64,000 nt of DNA from Hygrocybe punicea (lineage: Eukaryota > Basidiomycota > Agaricomycetes > Agaricales > Hygrophoraceae). A model generated the notes under the pieces. The model ran no database searches. It was given only the letters and a program-made list of their open reading frames with translations, and was not told where the DNA came from. Positions 11,136 through 22,260 of this stretch are shown one piece after another. The stretch's first letter is position 1. Every line of letters begins with the position of its first letter. A program made the position numbers and the translations under genes. The stretch spans positions 8,122,001-8,186,000 of the forward strand of contig OY744462.1 in the NCBI GenBank assembly GCA_963556145.1, read 5' to 3'.

Positions 11136-12068
11136 GTTGAACATCAATATTCAGGCCATTGTTCAAGCCAATCAGTAGGTTTCGGCCTCAGTCACTCCAT
11201 CCAATCAACAACCATACATTGTTATGTGATGATTAAACATGAAAATGTCTACCGAGTCTTTTTCCTGCGGCTCCTCTGCTCTGTGACATCTTTGCTCTTG
11301 CCTGATGTTCTTTCCCCAACATTTCTTTTCTTCCTCTCTTTATCTCCAGCTTCACTTGGGGCCCTCCATTTCAATGATGTCAGGCCAGAACTTAGCTCCA
11401 AGCATACCGATAGAAGCTGAGGTCAGACTTCCAGAAATTTGAGCTTTGTGTTAACAATAAAATCATCAACAACAAGATTCTCAGTTGCAGGATCTGGTTC
11501 ATTGCCCGAAAATTGCCAAAGCCACATGTCATGGCTGAGGAGGCTGATGCTGAGTAGCATTCCCTCAATATAAAGTTGGCTCTGATATGTTCCATTGGTT
11601 TTGAGATATGGTCTTTGCTCCAACCATTACAAGTATGTTGTAGCTGATGTGACCGAGGAATGGATGTTTTTGGGAGCGGTCATCTTTTTATATTTCCAAG
11701 TCGCCCACATTGGAGTCATTTTCAGGAGAGGAGCTGGCCTATCATTGATCTATGTCAAATTTTACCTGGGTCAACTCAGAATGTACATGACAGAGAAAAT
11801 AACTCACAGGAAGTTTATTGACAGCTTCTAGACAGGCTTGATATTTGCTGTCATCGGATAATGAACAGAGGTACCTGAACCTGTCTTTGGGATCCTCAGT
11901 GTCTGGAAGAGTTAATAGCATCAACTTTGGAGGAATCTCCTTTGGAGGAGACCCCCAAACATCCTCATCATCTTTGAGGGAGAGGCTACGGTCATCTTTA
12001 TTGTATTCCTCGTCCAGTTGGACATCTTCATTGGCCTTCCCCTTCCCTTTGCCCTTGATCCGAAGTGT

Positions 12069-12828
12069 TCATCTCACTGGTGACTTGGGATCTGTATCAG
12101 AAGATGATGCTGATTCCGAGTCATTATTGGCATTGGCATTGGCATCCGAGTCATCGTCTTCATTGACAATGTCAATTGAACTTCGTGTTGGTTTTGACTT
12201 TTTTCCTTGTCGCTTTCGAGATGCGCTGAAACTGGAGGGGCCAGATTTGTCAATTTGGCCATGTTTCCCTTTGAAACCCCAGAATTCAAAGGTCATTGTG
12301 ATTTTCTTATTGTCCTGTCTCTTATACCAAAAATCCAACAGAGCAGTGACATTGTGTTTCACTAGTTTGGATGGATCTTGGAGTTGAAATCCGGCTGGCA
12401 GATACTCCTGCGAGATGTATTTGTCCTGTTGTAGACTAATGTCATCCCAAGGCACCAATGCCGATTTATCTCCTGATAGTATCATTGCCAAGAGTGTTAA
12501 GCCGCCCAGAATGTTCCACAGATGGGCACTCCAACCCTCCATAACCAATGTGGAGCTTGACCCCAATTTCAATCAACCATGCTGGAGCAAAGTAGGTCCC
12601 TGTCCATCTTTCCACCTGATGGAACAGTAGCCTTCAATGAACGTCAGCACAACATTTTTGGCAATAGACTGGGTTACCAAAACATGTTGTGCATTTCCAT
12701 GTGCCTTCAGCAATTGAACAACTGAGACAGGCCTGATTTTCAGGAGGTGCTTCCCTGGCAAGAATATGATCTAAATACTCGGCTTGATGGGACAACCATT
12801 CTTTCATGTAATTGTTTGATGACTCCAA
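12069..12828 (-). pseudogene. KDZ-associated remnant with Cys cluster and tail domain
   Basis: The part at 12828-12640 encodes MKEWLSHQAEYLDHIL.. CLSCSIAEGTWKCTTCFG..YCQKCCADVH. This is the same Cys-cluster arrangement as residues 111-147 of the intact KDZ transposase at 26118-29681. A second frame at 12600-12490 adds FAPAWLIEIGVKLHIGYGGLECPS, continuing the same N-terminal region. Next, 12490-12100 encodes YISQEYLPAGFQLQDPSKLVKHNVTALLDFWYKRQ. This aligns with YIEDIYFPSHVELREPWKMK..IHQFWLQRQ of the five-exon gene at 41279-43147. So pieces of two different genes that both lie in the large KDZ element are joined here, with frameshifts and stops. The tail (about 12230-12070) is Ser/Asp/Asn-rich. 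It looks like the ruin of a related element. Confidence 0.55.
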
Positions 12829-13173
12829 AATTTCACTGTCAGTCTAGAGTATTGGAATATAATATAATATTTACATTACTGTCCTTTTGAATGACTTCAC
12901 CATTATGGGCAATGAGTGAGAAAAATGAGAATGGACAAAAAGTCAATAAAGTGGGTTAGGCACAGAAAATAGGATGGTGTAGAAAATAGGATGGTGACAA
13001 TTCCACAAATATGTTGTAGACACTGAAAGTGGACAGGAAACTAATTATAGGGCCATCAAATTCCATTTAAGTCAGGTCTCAATATTTAAACAGGCTATAG
13101 TCAAATTTGGGAAAGTTGACTACTTGTTACATATAATTCATCCCGAATATCCCACTCATCTCCTGCTCAAAAG

Positions 13174-13650
13174 ATGCCTGAAACCACATTTACCACCCAG
13201 CAACTGTCCATGCTCAGAGCTCAACTTGAGGATTTTCGGGCAGCAACCAAAAAAGACAGAGTGAAGATCGTGAGAGAGGTACATCAGAGGATTGTTGGTG
13301 CACAAGGGAGGTCTGAGTCCCCCTTGGAATACATGGCTAGTAAAACTTTTACATGATTTTAAATATGCTCATGGCAGTCTGTAGAAGATAAAGGAATGGT
13401 TCTACAACCATGGACATTGAAAGACTCGCCAACACACAACTACATAAAGAATTGGACTGTGAAGAAAGTTGTAGCTCAGGAGAGAAAGGATGAGGTAGAT
13501 GAGAAAGTAACTGAGCTTTCGAATTCAACTGCAGGGTCCAAGGAGTGGATGGCAAAGTACCAGGCTGGGAGTTGCCCTGCTCCATTTCTGACCTCGCAAG
13601 AGAGCCGCACATGTCAATTGACATGGCCAGCCTCATCACAAGGTGGGATT
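13174..13650 (+). pseudogene. N-terminal fragment related to the 43.1 kb gene
   Basis: MPETTFTTQQLSMLRAQLEDFR.. KKDRVKIVREVHQRIVG, then after a short gap IKEWFYNHGH, KNWTVKKVVAQERKDEVDEKVTEL and GSKEWMAKYQAG. The same order of blocks (RIRVLKGIRKLL, IQTWYHNHRSK, KWNARLVIREKMTKEIDARTVEL, KPGYIKRYGKAW) occurs in the gene at 41279-43147. This copy and the tail fragment at 12.1-12.5 kb lie on opposite strands, so the locus has been rearranged. It has stops and frame changes and is not expected to be functional. Confidence 0.5.
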
Positions 13651-13721
13651 GGGGAGCAGGGGACTGCAAGGCCCAGTCCTGGCAAAATGCATGCATACAA
13701 CACGTGCATTCCACCTTGGTT

Positions 13722-14112
13722 GCATCCAGGTGGTGGTGGTGGTGTCCCAATGCATCATACATGTGATGACAGGTGGGTCAAACCCTTTTCGGTGGTTGTA
13801 TAGTGGCAATGGTGGTGGTGATGGTGACAACGGTGTGGTGGTGCAGTGTCATGTTCTGTATTATGATAATAAAATCAATGAAAGAATTTGATGAAAAACA
13901 ACATACCATGAAGCAGCGGGGGTGGATGCACCACCCCCTGCTGCCTGTTCTGCCCCAATCCACCTCACCCACCTTCATTTGTGCACACGTGCATTGGAGG
14001 CGTTGGCATGTCCAGTGCAGTGTTGATGGCTGCTGTTGTGGTTGTGGCCATCGTTGTGGCAGTCGCCATCATCGCCATCGTGGTGATGGTGGTGATGGTG
14101 GTGGTGGTGTGT
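13722..14112 (+). repeat. (GGT)n-rich simple repeat
   Basis: Repeated GGTGGTGGT, GTGGTGATGGTGA and GTTGTGGCCATCGTTGTGG blocks with intervening unique sequence. Long frames on either strand here are products of the repeat. Confidence 0.7.
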
Positions 14113-14267
14113 CAACCTGTAATTTGTTAAAGCATTAGTTAAGTTTGAATAAATAAAAATAAAAAACATACGCAGGTGGCAGGGAGTATCCTGCCGCCCG
14201 TTTTGTTGACCTCGGGTGCTCCATCGTCCTCATTTGGTGTACATTGGGGATGTTGTTGGCGGGGGTT

Positions 14268-15905
14268 GGTGTTACATTTTACAACTCTACAACTCCGATT
14301 CCAACTCTGTTACCCCACCATGACGATTCCACTTTACCACACCTTCCTTTTTCATTCCCCTTTGCCTCTTGTCTTCTTTTGGACATTGTTGTTTATTCTT
14401 GTTCTTGTTCTCTTTTTATCCTTTTGTCTAGAACAATCCAGACCGACCATGGACATATCCCACATGACCTTGCTGTACCCGAATAGTCTCCTTGCCAATG
14501 GACATCATCGCTATTGTCTTTTCCCTCACCCTGACATATTGTTTACTTCATCCCACGACAAACCGATACACAATGGCTGTACTCCCAACACAGCTAATTA
14601 CTGTAATCATCATTGGCAGCATTGCCATCACTTTCCTTATCAGTTTTTACCTTGTTATGATCTATCTTTGGCGTCGGCACCGAAACCCTTCTGCCATTGA
14701 TACTTCCGACCTCCACCTCGACAATATCTCACCACGTAATTGACAATTGCCATACCTGGATATTTGGTTTCCACTTTCGTATTCTGTGCCTACCATTATC
14801 CTCCCTGATTATCTGACGACATTCCTCACCTGCACACATGCCCTGAACAATCCTCAATCACAAGACATTTCACTGGTCCTTCCAATCCGATCATCACCAA
14901 AGCACATTCTTTTGGACTTCGACCACAGACCATACGACTTCCCAAACAGTGAACCAACCCCTATCGTATATTGTTCGCACGACATCGCTTCATTGCAGTA
15001 CCCGACGACTTGTTCCCACAGCTTGTCACCTATGCCATGACTCGAAACCTGGACCCACATTTATTTATCCTTTTCCATCCATAACCTTGATACCTCCCAC
15101 ACTCGTTTACAACAATACCCTTTCTTGGACAAATACCAACAGCAGGTGGACCACATTGTTCCACACACAGGACAAGACATCACCCCTCGATACGTCATCG
15201 ACACAGACATCGTCATCCAGTACAGCTTATGCTGTTCACATGTCTGACCTCGACTAGCCCACTGTCCTATTTGGTATTTTCCTCCATACATTCCTTTGTT
15301 TTCTTTCATACCAACCTTGCTGCTATATCCACACTACCTCAGAATGCTCCCTTCACCAATCCCACACTGGAAGATACCCTTCTTTGACCCGACCATGCAT
15401 TGCACTTGCCAGACTGCGCACTTGCCCGTTACAGCAAGTATAGACCCCGAATTGGCAATTCTGCATGTCACATGATCCAATGTCAAATCATCCGAGTCAT
15501 CTGGACCTCTTCTATCCTCCATGACACCCAGGCCTCCAGTTGGATCGTGAGAACATCGACATGAGGATGCCTCATGTCTGTCTCATGGTGAACACATGGT
15601 ATAGTTGGACATGTTGTAGCTTCACGGTTGCATTTCTATTTACCTCCCCTCAAGACCAGTCACTATATATACTGTTCTTGTTGTTGGTTCGGACTCTTTC
15701 TTCTTTCTTTTCCTTATGTTTAGTCTGGTTCTTGGGGCAGACCCCCTTGTCTTGGGTAACCCCCACGGCTCGCAATGACATTAGACCATAACCCCCCCTC
15801 TTAGCAGTGTTGTCTTAGTTGTAAGCAACAATGAAAACTGCTGTCCTCTCCTCTGAAATCCGATCCCTGGTTAAGTTGATTGTTGCCGGAGCCCCCTGCA
15901 GAAGC
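14268..15905. repeat. Long inverted repeat, right arm
   Basis: This is the partner of 8818-10446. The unit begins GTGTTACATTTT and carries pyrimidine-rich stretches and a block ending in GTAAGCAACA, so it could be a long terminal repeat or a non-autonomous element. No pol gene lies between or beside the arms. The two arms face outward around about 3.8 kb of other remnants, so the structure is either two independent insertions in opposite orientation or one palindromic duplication. Confidence 0.9.
14492..15257 (+). pseudogene. Membrane-protein-like frame (right-arm copy)
   Basis: In one plus frame 14492-14743 encodes a hydrophobic N-terminus and a second helix (TQLITVIIIGSIAITFLISF) followed by YLWRRHRNPSA. 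After a TGA the frame is open from 14747 (PYLDIWFPLSYSVPTIILPD..DHRPYDFPNSEPTPIVYCSHD) to a second TGA at 15038-15040. It then continues LETWTHIYLSF.. for a further 65 codons or so. An overlapping frame from 14317 (a good ATG context) is also hydrophobic. The close copy on the left arm keeps the same frames and the same stops. This could be one membrane protein of about 280 residues with two nonsense changes, or two or three small proteins. No homologue was recognised. Confidence 0.35.
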
Positions 15906-16087
15906 AATCCATACCATTGGTGACTTTGGGTGACTTTCGAAGTCAGCCAAGTAACCAATTTTGGACTGTCAGTTTGCGGTTCAAACTGAGTTTGAAACCG
16001 TTTCAGCCCACGGCCAAACCTCCCAAACCAAGACCGAACAGTTCGGTCTCCGCTAGAAATTCCCAAACTGGGTTTGGATATGGTTCA

Positions 16088-16793
16088 CATTTGGGAGTAT
16101 AATCAGGAAGGGCAGGGAAGAACACGGAAGGAAGAGCACTCACCATGATATATTCCAGCCAATGCAGGAATGACTCTTTTGTCAATGACCCTTCAACTGA
16201 CATCCCCACAATTAATCCATCAAGTGTAAGACATGCAATAGTCAAAGTACGCTGTCTATGAACAAAAGGCTGCATGGCACAGGCCCAGTGACCACATTTG
16301 GACCAACCATAGTGCCTGCCAATTGAACATTCATCCTTGGAAAACTCATCAATGAATTTGAGTTCCTTGGGAGTGTATTGTGCAATGTGTGATATGAAAG
16401 CTGCCTGAGCTTCTTCGTTATGTTCAGTGGTAATCCTACGAAGGCATTTGCATGAGAGAGTGGCATGGTAGAGTTGTTGTGAATGGTCATGTAGTAAAGA
16501 GAGATGAAATGACTGGTTCAGAGAAGGTGCAGCAGCTTGTCAAGGAAGGATTGAGGATTGCGATTGATAAGAGCACAGAGATATTGGACATCTTCACCAT
16601 GGAGAAGGTGAACTTTCCCCCAGAGTGACTGGGACTCAACTATCACATCACCTGTGGTTCTCCAAAGAGCCAGCATATGGAAGAAGGTTGCACATGAGAT
16701 TTTGAGGTAGTCAAGAATATCAGAAAGATCAAGAAAGTAGTGTTCATAGAGTCGAACAGCAAACTTGAGGTCACAGCTGATAGGATGGTACAT
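16088..16793 (-). pseudogene. Tc1/mariner-type transposase, truncated
   Basis: From ATG 16793 the minus strand reads MYHPISCDLKFAVRLYEHYFLDLSDILDYL..FFHMLALWRTTGDV (helix-turn-helix DNA-binding part). It continues with a HLLHGEDVQYLCALINRNPQSFLDKL linker and YYMTIHN, then LKFIDEFSKDECSIGRHYGWSKCGHWA, with the first catalytic Asp in FIDEFSKDE, and QRTLTIACLTLDGLIVG..EGSLTKESFLHWLEYIM. Two lesions are visible: a TGA at 16520-16518 and a frameshift near 16460. After LEYIM a plausible intron donor (GTGAGT, 16128) starts, but the exon with the second Asp and the final Asp/Glu is missing. The sequence below about 16085 is unrelated. The enzyme family cuts and pastes DNA at TA; this copy is dead. 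Confidence 0.75.
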
Positions 16794-16904
16794 GATGACT
16801 GAGAATCCAACAAAAAAATGACTAAGTCCATAATTCCTGAAAGAGTAGTTTTCTGTGGCAAGTCTCACAATCAAGGAAAATGGCTGTAAAGTCAGCCAAG
16901 TCAC

Positions 16905-18128
16905 GTTACAGCCATTTGGGTAATTGTTGTCAGCAACTCAGCTTTTTTCAATAAATTAAGAAATTTGGACTTGGTAGAAATTTGAGTGCTCTAGTTTTTA
17001 TCTTATGAAGTACTGCATGGATTGAGATGGTTATAGAGGGAAAGTTGTACTATTTATTGAGGGCTATCTACTCCTGTAATTACATTTGGACAATATTTAA
17101 TGTATGGTGAGTTATGGATTCTCCCCATTGAACCTCCCTTTCTCGCAGATACAGCCTCCTTCAGAGCCCACATCACCTTCACCGCTCGCCACAGTAAACA
17201 CCGGTGCCGCCACCCGTCACCTCACCTGCTCCCTCAATGCCTCCGTAGATGCGGGAAATGACGCCCATCTGCTCATCACAGAGGCCCGCCTTGCTGCAGA
17301 TGAAGATGTTGGTAGGAACAAGACCATGTCTGCCTTTCAACTGCATATTGCAGCAGGGTGGGTCTGGGTCAGACATCAACGTTCTAACTGTCTGCAACAA
17401 TGGTTCCCTTGCGACATCTGTATGCATTTACTGTGGATTTCGTCAACCCCACCGTACACAGGGATATGGCACAGCTCACATACTTCTACGAGTCCAGTCA
17501 CTATGTACTACACGCAGACCGCAGGGTTCGCGGTATGTCTCATTTCTCAACCTTGTCTGCCGATGAACTAACGATCCCAGCTCAAGCTGAAAGCACTCAA
17601 CATATATACCTTCTGTCATGATCTGTGACACCATGGTCAGCTCTCTGTTTCAATACCACAACATCCACGCCGTCAGCCAGTTTCCCATCCCCTATCTTCT
17701 CTTTTGACTAACTTTTCCACAGTTGTTGGCATAGACAGGATGCCCCAAAATAGCAAAATCCCCTTCATCGTAGTTGCACTCGTGTGCACTGTAGACCTTG
17801 ACATTGCCAATGGATCTGGGTAAGCGACTCATGCCCACACACACAAATGCCTGGAAATCTCAACATATTCTAATTCCCAGCATTCCCATTGAGCACAGCG
17901 TGTCTCACAATGGTGCCCTGCACCCAGTGCTAAACACAGATAACACGACCATGCAACCCATGGCAAATCCTTCAGGTCGTTTTTATTCGACGTATGCTGA
18001 TGGTGTTTATCAATATTTCTATGAGTAGGGACAGCTCTGTAGGTTCACGCCCATATATGATTGGTTTACACAGTTACCATAAATGATAAATATACGATAA
18101 ATCCCAACATTTTACTGTTTCACCCTGA
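16905..18128. other. No recognisable gene; short decayed frames
   Basis: A short hairpin (AAATGGCTGTAA..TTACAGCCATTT, about 16877-16920) and an AT-rich stretch are followed by overlapping plus-strand frames at 17104-17620. These look coding by length (155, 105 and 73 codons), but no single frame is convincing and no domain was seen. A frame at 17798-18028 is also unassigned. Confidence 0.4.
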
Positions 18129-19480
18129 ATGGCTACACTCAACTTGAAGCTAGTCTGGTGTTCGCATGGCCATACAAAGCCAATAAACTATATTTCCTTC
18201 TCTGAGGATGGTAGGCTCCTTGCTAGTGGAGGTATGGAGAAATTGTGTACACTGTGATTTGGCTGACCTTTTCATTCCACAACAAAGCAGATGATGGTCA
18301 CATCGTCATATGGTCTTTGGTGGATGGGTCAATCATGCAAAGAATCAGCGCTAAGCAGGGACCTGTTGTCGCTGTTCAATGGTTACACTTGCCTCAGGCT
18401 CCGCGATCTTTCTTTTTGATATCTGCATGAGCTGATGGAACGATTACCTTGTGGAATAAACCAACTCCTTGGGTTCGCTTGTTTAACTCTCGACTGGTTT
18501 GGCTAATGATACCATCTCTTCAGGATATATTCTGCTGCATAGGAATAACGACTCTATGTAATGGTCCAGTGGAGAATATTGACTTGTATGAGACTTGCCT
18601 TGCCACTGTAGGCATGGGAAGATTGTCAATTTTCAAAATTCATACTGAACAGAAAGGTGAGCTTGATTACCAGCTCTCTACATGCCTATATCAATATCCC
18701 AGAAGACCCCTTTTGAATGATTATTTCTGAACCTCCTCCCTTGCAATTGCCATGGCCAGCACTGCCACATGGGGTCCACTTCTTTAACAAAGGCCATTCC
18801 ATAACGGTTTGCTTTCTTGACGCCCAAGAAATGTTTGTTGCCAATATTTGACTTCTTGAAGTATTCTCTCACACCATTCTTTGAAAGAATGGCGTAGGAC
18901 CTAAATCCCTGGAAACGATTATGGCGTCATAAATTGATGACTCGGATGTGTGTAGTTAAGTCATGCTCTGAGGGTTACTAATGGATTAAACGTCAGTGGA
19001 AATACTGGATGGTCATCAATAATAAAGTGCCTCCTGGTATGAAATCTTCGTGATGGTGTTGATGTCTACCAGATCAAAGAGAGGCCTGTATTTTTCCGAA
19101 AGCTGCCATTGAAGATACTTCAGAATGATGTTAAGCAAGTTACTTTTGGATGGCTTGGAGAACGTGTAATCAGTGGTGGCAACAACGGGGAGGTAAACAT
19201 CTGGGATATGAATTCAGGAAAGCTGTGTCAGATCTTGGAGCATGGCCCTGGTGAGTTATTTGTGGCCCAGTATCTGACAAACGCTAAAATGCTAAGATAG
19301 AGCTCCACATTCATTCAGACAATATCGGTATGTGACATAACTTAATATTCTGATTAGAATCCTTTTCCAACACATTTCCTAGTATCATTCCCCTCGACAT
19401 GGCCGGCACTTCATAGCAAGCGCTTCATTGGGTCAATGCGATAGCCACCCTTTCGTCAAGCTTTGGTCATTACTTCCTGT
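18129..19480 (+). pseudogene. WD40-repeat protein, broken
   Basis: ATG 18129 opens MATLNLKLVWCSHGHTKPINYISFSEDGRLLASG. After a likely intron (18232-18287) the protein continues DDGHIVIWSLVDGSIMQ, a full WD40 blade, then ADGTITLWNK after a TGA at 18428-18430. Later blocks keep the same family order: GPVENIDLYETCLATVGMGRLSIFKI, LPHGVHFFNKGHSITVCFL, DGVDVYQIK (19059 on), VISGGNNGEVNIWDMNSGKLCQILEHG (19150-19250) and SPRHGRHFIASAS..FVKLWSL (about 19390-19465). This matches a basidiomycete WD40 family with the signature (LV)DG(I/V)DVY. Several stops and lost exons make it a pseudogene. It carries no transposon signature of its own and may be a displaced host gene. Confidence 0.65.
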
Positions 19481-19992
19481 GGCGTTGTGTCTTATTTCAT
19501 ATCCCAGGTTTATTTTAATTCAGTGTCACAGGATGATCGTGTGTGTGCACCAACACAAGACGAACTGCATGCATGCCCATTCCTCAGGAACCTAATTTTT
19601 GTCTCTATCACTGCCGCCATCTTGTGTAGCTTTTGGTATCACGATCTACTCTATCTCACTACTTCCCAAATGTACGCAATGCCGGCTTGGGTGGCTCAAG
19701 CGTTCGGGATGAATACAAGCGATGGATACATATAATACACATGTTGATAATACGTATGATTTTGTCCAACAAAGGGCAAAGTCTGTCTTTGTTCGTGGTT
19801 GGCCCTCCATGCCTCTAGAAGGTTTGTACAGCTACATTAATATTTATCTCGAGCCATGTACTACAATCGCTACTTCCCTCCCATTACAAATCGCCAGACT
19901 TTCACTCTGGAATGCAGTCCAAGTCCATCCCTTGTCAATGATTTGATCATGCCACGCAAAGTTTTTGACGTTGCAGAAATTCTTGTCGATGA

Positions 19993-20105
19993 TTCTGGTG
20001 GCAATGAGATCGATTCCGGTGGCAATGAAATCGATTCTGGTGTCAATGACATCGATTCCAGTGTCAATGAGATCAATTCTGGTGTCAATGAGGTCAATTC
20101 TGGTG
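19993..20105 (+). repeat. 18-bp minisatellite (DSGGNEI-type)
   Basis: Six to seven units of a GATTCTGGTGTCAATGAG-type repeat encode DSGVNEI-like hexapeptides inside the frame 19856-20254. That frame lies directly upstream of the hAT C-terminal exons and might be a linker of the same element. Confidence 0.8.
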
Positions 20106-20303
20106 TGCCAGATAATATGAGTAAGTCACACACAATTTATTTCACTGACACAATCTTATCATTTCCAGCTGTAGGTTCACACAACCACAATGGGGCAGCC
20201 TACCACCTGGATTCAGGACCCACCCGTGCAAAGAATCGTAGACCCGGTAGGTAATTAATGTGTTCTTTTTTTATTGTTATAATTTGTCAATTTATTACTT
20301 TAG

Positions 20304-20705
20304 ATGTCCGAATCTACACATCCAACGCTGTTCAACATGGCGCTGGATTACTTACCAATCCAGGCGTCTGCTGTGCCGAGCGAGCGAGTGTTTTCTTCCA
20401 GTGCCGAAACGGATACCGTCAAACGCAACAGAATCCATCCCTATTTAATGGAAGCATTGCAGATGCTTAAGTTCGGTGTGTACTGCATTGCTTTTACTGC
20501 TTTCCTGATAATCTTATGTATGGATGCAGCACTCAAGAAAACACGCCTCGATTTCACCAAGGGTTGGATCACGGAGGAGAAAGAAATGACGGAGGTGGTC
20601 GAGCCCGATATTGACATGCTTGCATTGATGTTGGAAGATGACGGAGATGCATCATTTGATGCTTTACTAGCGGTCCTGGGGGGAAATGATGGTCAGGATA
20701 TGTAG
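20304..20705 (+). pseudogene. hAT transposase C-terminal (dimerisation) fragment
   Basis: The sequence THPTLFNMALDYLPIQASAVPSERVFSSSAETDTVKRNR..LMEALQMLKF is the conserved dimerisation region of hAT-family transposases. A 54-bp intron (20476-20529, GT..AG) restores the frame into ALKKTRLDFTKGWITEEKEM and an acidic tail ending at TAG 20703. An acceptor just before ATG 20304 (TTTAG) suggests an upstream exon. However, the catalytic core (the RNase H fold with its Asp, Asp and Glu) was not found upstream: the sequence there is the 18-bp repeat frame and the WD40 pseudogene. What remains is intact in frame but is only the last fraction of the enzyme. Confidence 0.85.
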
Positions 20706-20769
20706 TATAAATGTCCTGTGTATGTCCCATGCAATGTAGCATGGTTTTGTGGTTTTGGAAGTGTTCAGT

Positions 20770-20900
20770 CGACTAATTAGCCCCGGCTAGCTGATAGCCA
20801 TGGCTATTGGCTTCGACTAAGGAAAATTTGAGTATTAGCTTAGCCATTAGTAGCGGCTAGTCTAGTCGGCTAATGGCTAGCCTAGCCGCGGCAACACTAG
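20770..20900. repeat. hAT-type subterminal repeats and element end
   Basis: A dense array of GGCTA/TAGCC motifs in both orientations ends in GCCGCGGCAACACTAG at 20885-20900. Read inward this starts CTAGTGTTGCCGCGGC, which resembles hAT termini (short TIR with a central GTTG). It lies 65 bp after the hAT C-terminal fragment and in the expected orientation, so it is probably the 3' end of that element. A similar array is at 51455-51572. Confidence 0.6.
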
Positions 20901-21589
20901 ACACTTCACAATCCTTCCAATGCCAAAATCCTGACAATTGCTTGAGATTTCGTACCATAGTAAGTGTTAATGCTGTAGCTTGTGAACGTATCCCATGTTA
21001 ACTGCTTGAAGGCAAGGCAGAAGTTCCCGTTTCTTCGGCGTTACATGTCTGACTGGCCTGTAGAAGATTTTGCCACAATGTATCTGAAGAATACATCAGC
21101 ACAAATGAGACAGAAACAAAAACATACATTCTGTAATGAATAAAGCTTTTACAAAGATTGTTGTTATAATTTAAGTGACTGTGAGTTGAACCTGTATTAA
21201 TGCCACCACATTGCGGCGATTAGCCTAGTAGTGGACGACAGTATTTACATTACCAAACAAAGTTCAGAGTAGAATCGCAGACATTGTCCTATACATCCAT
21301 GTGCATAGTGTAGTCTACATTTCCTTGTCATTGTGCTCTCGAATTATGGAGTAAGTGTCCTCTGAAAGCATCATAGTCCCCGGCATAGAGATCAGATTCC
21401 TCACGGCAAGCTTGGTGGCAGGACTGGCTGTCTTGGTAGTGATAATAGTGTGTGGTAGAATTCGCCGAGAGGGTTGGTTGTTGTGACGAAGAATGGTGTG
21501 AATGCCCGATTGAGCCAAGAGAGCATCTGCCATCACATTGTGGTGGAGATAAGGATGACAGAAGATGTGGTGCCTGACCTTGGCCAACT

Positions 21590-22260
21590 TGGCGAGCCGA
21601 GCGAGCCTCTCCTTCTGGAATTTGGTAAGATGTTTGTTATGCGTCGAGGTGAAAGTGACAAGTTCTGGTACAGAAGTGTTCCGTTCTTGGGCAAGGCAGC
21701 TACCTTTCCGACATACCTTTTGAGAGCATAGCAAATCCACGATTAATTCCATATATCTACAGAAAAGTTCATTGATTGCTGTATGACCCAGAGCGAGGCG
21801 TTGGGAAAACCGTCCCCGGAGAGTGTCTGAGGGACCGAATAAGTTCTCACCTATTATACCAACAACGAAATCTCATCTTTGCAGCTCCCGTAGTTTTGCA
21901 ACCGTCATACAGATTGAAGGAGGCACATTTATAATCCCATTGTCATCCTCAGTGTGATCTCCCCATTTTCAGCCCTTGATACTTTGCATCCTGGCTTGAG
22001 TAAGCGTATCATAAGCATCCGGCTACAAATGACTGTCCAACCTCAGCTCTGCGAATGTAGCGGAGAGCTGGAGCGATGTTGGCATTGCACTGGAGAGTTG
22101 GCGTTGCGCTGGAGCGTTGGCATTGCACTGGTGTTGACGTTGCGCTGATCTGATCACCAGCTCAGCTCAAAAAATGTGGCTGGTCTTTTGAATTTTTGCT
22201 TGACATTCGTGTGGCAAGGCTATGCTTCAAACTCGAAGCTTGGGTAAGATTCGAGTATAA
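21590..22260 (+). repeat. Dispersed repeat, copy 1
   Basis: Large stretches match 56895-57445 in the same orientation: an AATTTGGTAAGATGTTTG block, a CATAGCAAATCC..ATTAATTCCATATATC block, CATCTTTGCAGCTCCC and CCTCAGCTCTGCGAATGTA, a run of GGAGAGTTGGCGTTGCGCTGGAG repeats, and a final CAGCTCAAAAAATGTGG. The short minus-strand frame at 21315-21752 overlaps it; its NKHLTKFQKERLARLAKLAK segment is shared with the other copy. The nature of the repeat is unknown. Confidence 0.8.
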
